Assembly: GCA_015680685.1 (NCBI GenBank) | Contig: MNCI01024896.1 | Coordinates: 19,329 to 44,433, forward strand | From: Gnetum montanum | Taxonomy: Eukaryota > Streptophyta > Gnetopsida > Gnetales > Gnetaceae | DNA: 25,105 nucleotides | Direction: 5' to 3' | Shown: positions 18,942 through 25,105 of the stretch, piece by piece | How the letters are laid out: each line of letters starts with the position of its first letter | How positions within the stretch are numbered: position 1 is the first letter of the stretch | Position numbers and translations under genes: made by a program | Notes under the pieces: model-generated | The model's input: only the letters and a program-made list of their open reading frames with translations | The model's database searches: none | Told to the model about the DNA's origin: nothing

Positions 18942-19470
18942 CTATGGTTTGTTCATGACCTCATTTTTATTAGTGTTGGCTTGGTTCACATCATTATGAT
19001 CCCTAACTTCGTTCTCATTGGTATGAGTTTCTTCTTGAAATTCCACATCAGATTCTTGTTCTATGTCAATATTATTAATAGATAAAGGAACTATGTTATC
19101 TCCATGGATTATAACTTCACCTTCCTTTGAAGGAAAATTATTTTCTTGATGAATAAGGAAAGAGACTACTTGTGATTTGGCTAACCAAGATCTCCCCAAA
19201 ATTAGATTAAACCTTAGTGTCTCTTCAACCACTAGGAAATTAGTAGATGTAGGGAATTATTTCCTAACAACTAAGTCTAAAGAGATGGATCCTCTCACTA
19301 CTACCCATGATCTATTAAAGGACTAAAGAGTAGAGGTGGAAGTACTTTGCATATGTTCTACCAAGCCTAGACACTCCATGATGGGAAAGGATATAACATT
19401 TGTAGCTACTCTGTCATCAACATGCACCTGGTGTACTTTGTATCGGCCAACTCTTATAGTTACAAAGAGA
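18942..19470 (-). pseudogene. Aspartic protease of the third element
   Basis: On the minus strand the active-site region VHVDDRVATNVISFPIMECL near 19400 aligns with VHVNDGVATNVVLYSIIDKL of the older + copy. FNLILGRSWLAKSQVVSFLI follows at about 19208, then KEGEVIIHGDN and SINNIDIEQ. The tail is Asn/Glu-rich (HTNENEVRDHNDVNQANTNK) and ends at 18942. Several stops precede the FNLILGR segment. The tail is longer and more Asn-rich than those of the + strand copies. Confidence 0.65.
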
Positions 19471-20508
19471 GGAACTCTTAATACCTTATCACTTTGTGAA
19501 CTAGTCTTTACCTAGGTATCATAAAATACTAAGGTATTTTACTTCATTTATTCCCTAAGTGAAGGTGGCACCTTTACTACATGAATGGACTCTTCATTAA
19601 GTAGAATATCCTCACTAACTAAGATGGAAGTCAACATTTTAGCCAAGGCTTTATGATGGCTAGAGGAGGTCATTACTAAGTTGTATAAGCTCAAAGAGCT
19701 ATTTTTCTAAGTGAAAGCTTGAATTGTTCCATGACAGTGAAGAAGTATTTGTCACTATTTGATATTCTTTCATTATTAATACCCTTAACTTCCTCCATTT
19801 TACCTCAAATTTTTACATCATGCTTCAGTGTTTGTAGATTATGCCTCTTCCTTGTCTTTTTTTGTTTATTGTCCTTCCTAAATTGACTCATTGAAGTATC
19901 TTGAGAATTTGAGCTCTTGAAAATAGCTAAAACAGGTGTAGCCTTTAATGGGCCTACTTTCTTCTACACCTTTGGTTGTTTATTGTCCTTAGCCTTAGGC
20001 TTAGAAGCTAGCTTCCTAGGTTGTTTTGAAGGTGATTTCTTATTGTCTGGCTATAGAGGTGCTGAAGTATTGGCTACCACGAGAGGATGTTGGTTACCTT
20101 GGGATATTGGCTTAGTGGTCATAGGAGGTGATACTCTAATAATAAATGATTCATTGGGAGGCACAAGTAATGATTTTCTAATGATAAAAGAAGTTCTTGA
20201 ACTCAATGAAGTTGAGATCCTTTCTTAATGAGAAGGTTTTTAAATCACAAATGACTCCCTGGTAGGTTTAGGGTTGTTATTAATACTAAATGTAGCTATG
20301 GTATATGGGTCATTGTTGATGGTCAATAAGTCTTTGTACACTTGCATGCTCTAGTTTTGGGACCTAGCTAGATTTGATGTATTTAAGACCAATGCACCAC
20401 TATTTATCATCTTTTGCAAATCATCCTTTCCAGCCAAGAAAAAAATTAGTGTCATGGCTAGGAAGCTAGTAATAATGGTAGAACTAATTTAGCTTAAAAT
20501 ATTTGGGC

Positions 20509-20513
20509 ATAGG
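20509..20513. repeat. Target-site duplication ATAGG, left copy
   Basis: Identical to 21357-21361 and directly adjacent to the solo LTR start. Confidence 0.8.
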
Positions 20514-20530
20514 TGATGAAGCGCTATTAA

Positions 20531-20581
20531 GTCGATGCATCGACGGGGCCGCATATATGCGGCCACATCAACGGGGCCCCG
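20531..20581. promoter_or_regulatory. Cluster of three perfect palindromes upstream of the solo LTR TATA box
   Basis: GTCGATGCATCGAC (20531-20544), GGCCGCATATATGCGGCC (20547-20564) and CGGGGCCCCG (20572-20581) are each perfectly self-complementary and nearly adjacent. Also ACGGGGCC occurs as a direct repeat at 20543 and 20571. Palindromes in U3 may bind dimeric transcription factors; this is inference. Confidence 0.6.
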
Positions 20582-20605
20582 TTTACGCAGCCACCTATCC
20601 TAGGC

Positions 20606-20615
20606 TATAAATAAG
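20606..20615 (+). promoter_or_regulatory. Solo LTR TATA box
   Basis: GGCTATAAATAAGAGGG, a strong plant TATA context, stands 25-75 bp after three GC-rich perfect palindromes, about 93 bp into the LTR. Confidence 0.65.
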
Positions 20616-20785
20616 AGGGTCCTCTACCTCATTTGGAATCCTTTTTTGTCATTTGTAGCTAGACTCTTTTAGTTTTTTTCCATAGGATTTAGATTATTTT
20701 CCTAGTGCATGCCTGCAATGTGATGCTTGTAATTGTACGGAACCTTTATTCGAGTGTGACGTACTTGGATGCACACATGATCGAC

Positions 20786-20791
20786 AATAAA
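20786..20791 (+). terminator. Solo LTR polyadenylation signal (candidate)
   Basis: AATAAA within GACAATAAAGATC, 180 bp after the TATA box, where R would be expected. Confidence 0.4.
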
Positions 20792-21356
20792 GATCGAGAT
20801 TACTTCATCATTGCAACATTCACTTAGTTTTAATTGTCTAGTTTAATTGTTAATTGTTATTGTTATTTATTGCTTTCTTAGTTAATATTTATTGATCATC
20901 ATTTACTATTCTTGTTGTTAAATGCAGAATGAGTACGACTTAATCAAGAGCATTTAAGTGTGACTACTTGGCAACCCAGTAGTCTACCTAGGATCTATGC
21001 TTGGTAATCCCAGTAGTAGTCATGCACGAGGTCCAAGATGTGTACAGATGATTAAGGAACGAATTTTCATAGCACTTAGGCTAGCTTAGACTCATTTCCT
21101 ATTGCTCATTATTTTAATAAATATTATTTTCCATTGCCTCTAGGAGTAGTGTTAGTTTAGGATCACATCATACACCTCACTCTAGACTAAACCATATGTG
21201 GCAAAGCAAATACTAGTCCAGGTGGGAAGATAGCGAACTGCGATCAACGTGTAACTATCTAGATACCACAACTAGCCTATCCACAAAGTTTGACCGGATC
21301 GTGCGTGAATGCTTTTATTCGTATGATTGGGCGTAGGGGTACCTCGACGTTCATTA

Positions 21357-21361
21357 ATAGG
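21357..21361. repeat. Target-site duplication ATAGG, right copy
   Basis: Identical to 20509-20513 and directly adjacent to the solo LTR end. Confidence 0.8.
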
Positions 21362-22939
21362 AAAATCATCTTTTGTGGCTATGGTGGGATCCTTACTAAT
21401 CTCACACAAGTGATCATGCCTCTTATGGGCATTCTCAATTAGTCTTTTGTATTGGATGTCGCTATGCTTGAGCAACTAATCAAGAAGCCTAGATAATTTC
21501 ATGGGTAACATCATGTTCTTAGATTGATCCTTTATTTTGAAGTTAGGCCTAGGTGGGTTGAAGGTTGTAGCATTAGATGATAAAGGTTTAGTGGTGGTGG
21601 TAAGGGCCTTTGACTAAGTTTTCTTTTTACCATTGTGTGTTTTTAGTTACTTTGGCTAATGTGGCCACAACTATGTGTTCTATTTTCCCTTGTTCGTATC
21701 CTTTTTCATATGCTAGTTTTTATGTGTTACATATGTCAAGTCATTATTAGCTTCTATAGCATCCTATATGTTCTTGGTTTGGGAAAAGGCTTGGCTAAGT
21801 GGTCGTAGGTCCAGGTAGCATAACTTAAACTTGACAAAATCATTAACTACCCTCTTGAAAATGGCCAAAACATGCATTTTATAGATAGCTTGGGGATTTC
21901 GTTCAGGGTAGAATTTCACCTCTATATAAATTTTTGAATAGGTTCAAGGTGCCCCTAGTTAATCTTTAGTAGTTGATCTAGTGTTATGTTGGGTTTCAAG
22001 TTATACTTGAAATGGTTAACAAATTACAAAATCAAGTCATATAAAGACGCTATGGAACCTCCAGGTAATGCACGAAACTAGTCTAAGGATTTTCTAGTAA
22101 GAGACATAGGGAATATGTAAATCATAGTATGGGCCCAAGCCTACAAAACAAGCACTCAAAATAGAAGGTAATGAGATGTGAATTAGATCATCCTCATCAT
22201 TGTATTTGATGAAATGGAATATTGGAATACCCATGGGAAGAGTTATCTACAAAATCATAGGACTAATGAGGCCATCTTGGTAGAAGTTCATACTTTAAAA
22301 CATCTAGATGGTGGGGGGTTTAATCTTTTGCAAATATTTGGTGAGGTCCTAGATCATTTGTAAGGATTGATGAATGCCTTGGGGCATTTCCATGGATTGA
22401 GGTATTTGAGCTGATGATTGTGGAAAAGGATGAATGGCCTAAGATCATGTTATCAACATCAATATAGATGGAAGAGTCTAGATGATCACGGTCGTAGCGA
22501 AACTAAACATAGATAATAATGTTTGACTCAAAATGTGATGGATAAAGGAGATAAAGGAATTGTAAGAGGCTTGTGATTCTTGGGGTCCCAAGGAGAGGCC
22601 CACCAAGATGGAGAAGAAAGGTGGTGTAAAGGACACCACTGGTGACGGATGCATGGAACAAGGTTGAGTTGAGAATAATGAGACAGATTGGGATGCATCC
22701 CAAGACTACTGTGTTGCTATAATAGGCATTGATAAAAACATGGTGAGATATATAGAAGAAGGATGAGTAACTTGATCCACAAGGGATACCAAGGATGCAA
22801 AGCTAGGAATGGTTGTTTGGAAAGCTAATTATTGGATAAAGTCATCTATTAACATGTCTATTTCATGCTCCACTTCAAACTCATCTTGATCATCTTGGTT
22901 TTCATCTAAACTAATCTTCCAACTCATCTCATTGATNTC

Positions 22940-23330
22940 AGTAGCACAGATGAAACAAGCTTGATAATGTTTTTTGATCTCATCACGAACTACCAAGACT
23001 AGATCTAGTTTGATTTTTTGCATTTTTGTTTGATGAGTTTGATGCTAGTATCAAGTATGATGTTATCTTGTACCAAGCATGATTCAAGACCTATCATATC
23101 TTCCTATGACCAAGCAAGGACTCTAATTTTGTCTTGGAGGTTCTTGGTGATGTCTTGAGTATGCTATAGTTCAAGTAAGGAACTTACTTTCAATGTTTTC
23201 TCATCATCATTATGTGTTGTGATGAGAACTTTGGCTAAAGAATCCTTAGTAATGTCACTAGTGTTGAGATCAAGGGTTTTGACTATGTTTTGAGGCCACT
23301 CAAGAGGTTTTTCTATGGAGGCTACATGGT
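22940..23330 (-). pseudogene. Reverse transcriptase N-terminal fragment (minus strand)
   Basis: Minus-strand translation gives DITKDSLAKVLITTH, EKTLKVSSLLEL, RVLAWS-EDMIGLESCLVQ, NIILDTSIKLIKQK and, after a frame change near 23025, KIKLDLVLVVRDEIKKHYQA. These match the start of the RT frame at 5650-5960 block by block. The match ends abruptly near 22940 (ACFICAT), next to the ambiguous base at 22937. Beyond this the frame reads an acidic gag-leader-like sequence, so the fragment is fused in front of gag. Confidence 0.7.
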
Positions 23331-23813
23331 CAAATAGGGTTTTAAGTCAAGATCTTGGTAATCAAGATTAATAGATCACTCAACATCATCATAATGTCTA
23401 TTCAAGATTCCAATTAAGTTAAATTATATCCATGTATCCATATTTCCATCCCTACACATAAATCAAAAGCACATCAAGTGGCATATGTGTGATAAAATTG
23501 ATAAACAATGTAAAATATTCTAATGACAGAGAAAAATAAGGTCAAATCAAGCTAGAACATGATGAAATAAGGCTAAGCAAGATAAATTAGGATGAAATAT
23601 AGTCCAATATGGTCATATGTTACCAATTTTAGGCCTTAGTAAGCCAAGATGGTGCCAATTTTAGGCCTTGTCAAGCCAAGGCTTAGGCCTAAAAGGCTTA
23701 GTTTGATCACTTGTAGGCTAGGAAAGATTGTTGTAGAGCTTATTGGAGTGTCTTGGGCTAAGAACAAGCAAGGTTAGTCTAAGTCCTTTCCTATCAAACC
23801 TTCACACGCTGAG
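23331..23813. other. Unassigned AT-rich stretch with a 32-bp duplication
   Basis: No coding frame is recognised. A 32-bp segment beginning CCAATTTTAGGCCTT is repeated at 23623 and 23655, and AGGCCTWA words cluster up to 23700. It could be the leader or LTR of the minus-strand element, but I could not match it to the + strand LTRs. Confidence 0.4.
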
Positions 23814-25105
23814 CCCACACACTGCCCAGCATGTGGAACTAGTATTTTATTGTATGGAATTGGTCCATGCAACTTTTAGGTGGTCTCAACTCAATTTCTA
23901 GCATTCTTGGGCTCTTGTGGTAGCATCTAGGCTCTAGGGAAGGGTTCAAGTGGCTTGTATGTTCATTTTAAGTTGAGAGAGGAATTGTTCATGGTCCATA
24001 CATTGGCTAGTGTATGCCACCTATGTTGCCAGCATACAGAGTTGAGGAATTCCTTTAAGGAGGCTATTTTAACTTATTTTACACTATTATAGGATTTTTA
24101 ATTATCATAGTGGTCTAAAGAAAAATATGACTTGATTTTGAGGCTCTTTTAAGTTGGAAAAAGGCTTACAAGGGGTCCAAATGCTACCCCACACACTAGG
24201 TAGCATGTGGGGCTATGTCCCTAGTGTATAGAAGATTAATTCTTAATTTTTTGGAGTCCCAGGGATTGGCTTTTTCATTTTATCATGCTTTTAAGACATC
24301 ACATAGTTTTTAGTATCAAAAATGACTTTTCTAAGGTTAAAAGAAATAAAACAAGGACTATTTTCAAGCTCATAAGCTAGTCCATACACTAGCCAACGTA
24401 TGAAGCCTAGAATCCCAAAGTATGAAGACCAAAGTTCATCTTTTCTTGGCTCAAATAGGGTCAAATGATAGCTTGACCTACCATTTATGGTTTCCAACCT
24501 TCACTAGTCAAATTTCAAAAAATTTTGAGTGCTTCAAACCTATCAAAACTTCTCACATACTATCCCATATGTTGGCCAATGTGTGGGATAGATTTTGGCT
24601 AATTTTCGGCTCATTCAACTTAGGTTTAATGGGTTTTAAGATCACCAATGCTTGCACCTAGGGTTTGGTAGTCTGTAGTATGTTTTTGACATTATTCTAG
24701 ATAAGAATAATGTCATGTTAAGACCCATACATTGGCTAACATATGGCACCTACCCTACAAACATATAGAGTTAAGATTTCAATTTATAATGTCTTTTCAA
24801 CCAACCTTTTTTCTCCTCTAGGTTTCTAGGTCAGTGTCTAGGATTTTGTGCTAAAAATAAATTTCTTTTGCATCATGGAAAGGTAAAGAAGAAATTTTTC
24901 AAGGCTCACATGCTCCTAATACATTGGCTTGCATATGGGCTTCATGTGCCCAATGTATAAGGCTTGAAATCATCTTTTAAGCGTGAAAATTGGTCAAAGT
25001 TTGGGTCATCTATTACCTTGGGCATCCAAGCTCCCACTAGCCAATTTTCAAGTCATTTTGAGCTAAGGACATTGCTCAAAATCCTTCCACACACTCCCCA
25101 CATGT
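23814..25105. repeat. Degenerate repeat of about 180 bp with palindromic cores, 8 units, running off the right edge
   Basis: A CCAYACAYT-GG-type core recurs at 23814, 23996, 24189, 24382, 24554, 24725, 24915 and 25087, with spacings of 182, 193, 193, 172, 171, 190 and 172 bp. Most cores are followed by a segment able to pair back: ACACTAGG with CCTAGTGT near 24191-24225, ATACATTGG with CCAATGTAT near 24919-24958, and an almost perfect 32-bp palindrome centred on GGCC at 24559-24590. The sequence between cores is AT-rich and diverged. No open frame is conserved between units. Confidence 0.6.

Larger units (their letters stand above)
20514..21356 (+). mobile_element. Solo LTR of a different LTR-retrotransposon family, 843 bp
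   Basis: It begins TGATGAAGCG and ends CGTTCATTA, forming a near-perfect terminal inverted repeat TGATGAA/TTCATTA (final CA mutated to TA). It is flanked by identical 5-bp ATAGG at 20509-20513 and 21357-21361. The flanking sequence joins the third element's gag without loss when the insert and one ATAGG are removed. A TATAAATAAG at 20606 and an AATAAA at 20786 give the + orientation. CpG is common inside and rare outside, so it is the younger insertion. Solo LTRs form by recombination between the two LTRs of a full element. Confidence 0.85.
19471..22930 (-). pseudogene. gag and linker of the third element, interrupted by a solo LTR
   Basis: Minus-strand blocks: GIPIFHFIKYNDEDDLIHIS near 22235 (start of the capsid core), AIFKRVVNDFVKFKLCYLDL near 21860, QAFSQTKN near 21790, LKHSDIQYKRLIENAHKRHD near 21470. 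After the 843-bp LTR insertion, KDDLQKMINSGALVLNTSNL follows near 20415. Each aligns with gag of the older + copy in the same order. The zinc-knuckle region falls at the insertion point and is degraded. A Pro/Lys-rich linker lies around 20000. There are many stops and some frameshifts, so no product is possible. Confidence 0.6.
18942..23330 (-). mobile_element. Third, decayed Ty3/gypsy relative in reverse orientation
   Basis: Reading the minus strand from high to low coordinates gives an RT fragment (about 23330-22940), gag (about 22930-19500) and protease (about 19470-18942), all homologous to the + strand copies. The order RT before gag is not that of an intact element, so there is a rearrangement or a junction of two copies at about 22937, where the sequence holds an n. 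Gag is interrupted by a solo LTR. No LTR of its own family could be placed with confidence at either end. CpG is scarce, as in the older + strand copy. Confidence 0.6.

Noticed and set aside
19917-20228. Plus-strand 103-codon frame
   Set aside because: Shadow of the minus-strand gag-protease linker.
24291-24661. Open frames in the right-end repeat
   Set aside because: They are not conserved from unit to unit and have no domain resemblance.

Overview
The window is plant nuclear DNA from a large, repeat-rich genome. Nothing looks bacterial or viral. There are no operons, all coding traces are Ty3/gypsy (Metaviridae) retrotransposon domains or an intron-containing gene, and much of the sequence shows CpG loss through deamination. 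A gymnosperm-like giant genome is plausible, but the sequence alone does not settle the taxon.

Layout. (1) 1-12135, + strand: the 3' part of a relatively CpG-rich (younger) Tat/Ogre-like Ty3/gypsy element. It carries the end of the protease (1-254), a minisatellite (601-757), a long multi-exon gene in ANTISENSE (4975 to 945), pol with reverse transcriptase, RNase H, a second archaeal-type RNase H and integrase (5467-8933), a second minisatellite (8971-9490), a 3' untranslated region, and the 3' LTR (10546-12135). (2) 12136-18135, + strand: an older, CpG-depleted relative. The younger element sits inside its gag. It has gag, protease, both minisatellites and a 3' LTR (16308-18135), but no antisense gene and no RT/RNase H/integrase. 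(3) 18136-about 18850: AT-rich DNA with one possible host-like or DNA-transposon exon. (4) 18942-about 23330, - strand: a third, heavily decayed relative (an RT fragment, gag, protease). A different family's solo LTR (20514-21356) with a clean 5-bp target duplication interrupts its gag. (5) About 23.8 kb to the end: a degenerate repeat with a period of roughly 180 bp, whose units carry palindromic cores.

The most unusual object is the antisense gene. Eight exons can be laid out with GT-AG borders, and every junction but one has matching phase. The reading frame shows no indel over about 3.2 kb, yet it carries 15 stops, each explainable as a single C-to-T change of CGA, CAG or CAA. The N-terminal half resembles the plant NIF/FCP1-type HAD phosphatase domain, but the second catalytic acidic motif is missing. 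The rest has an unrecognised helical domain, a CxxC segment, a coiled coil and an acidic tail. It lies between protease and RT, where Ogre-type elements carry a spliced intron, and a good 3' splice site precedes the RT reading frame.

Every coding region here is interrupted, so no element in the window looks autonomous. Exon limits, LTR limits and family names were worked out by eye and are inferences unless stated as seen.
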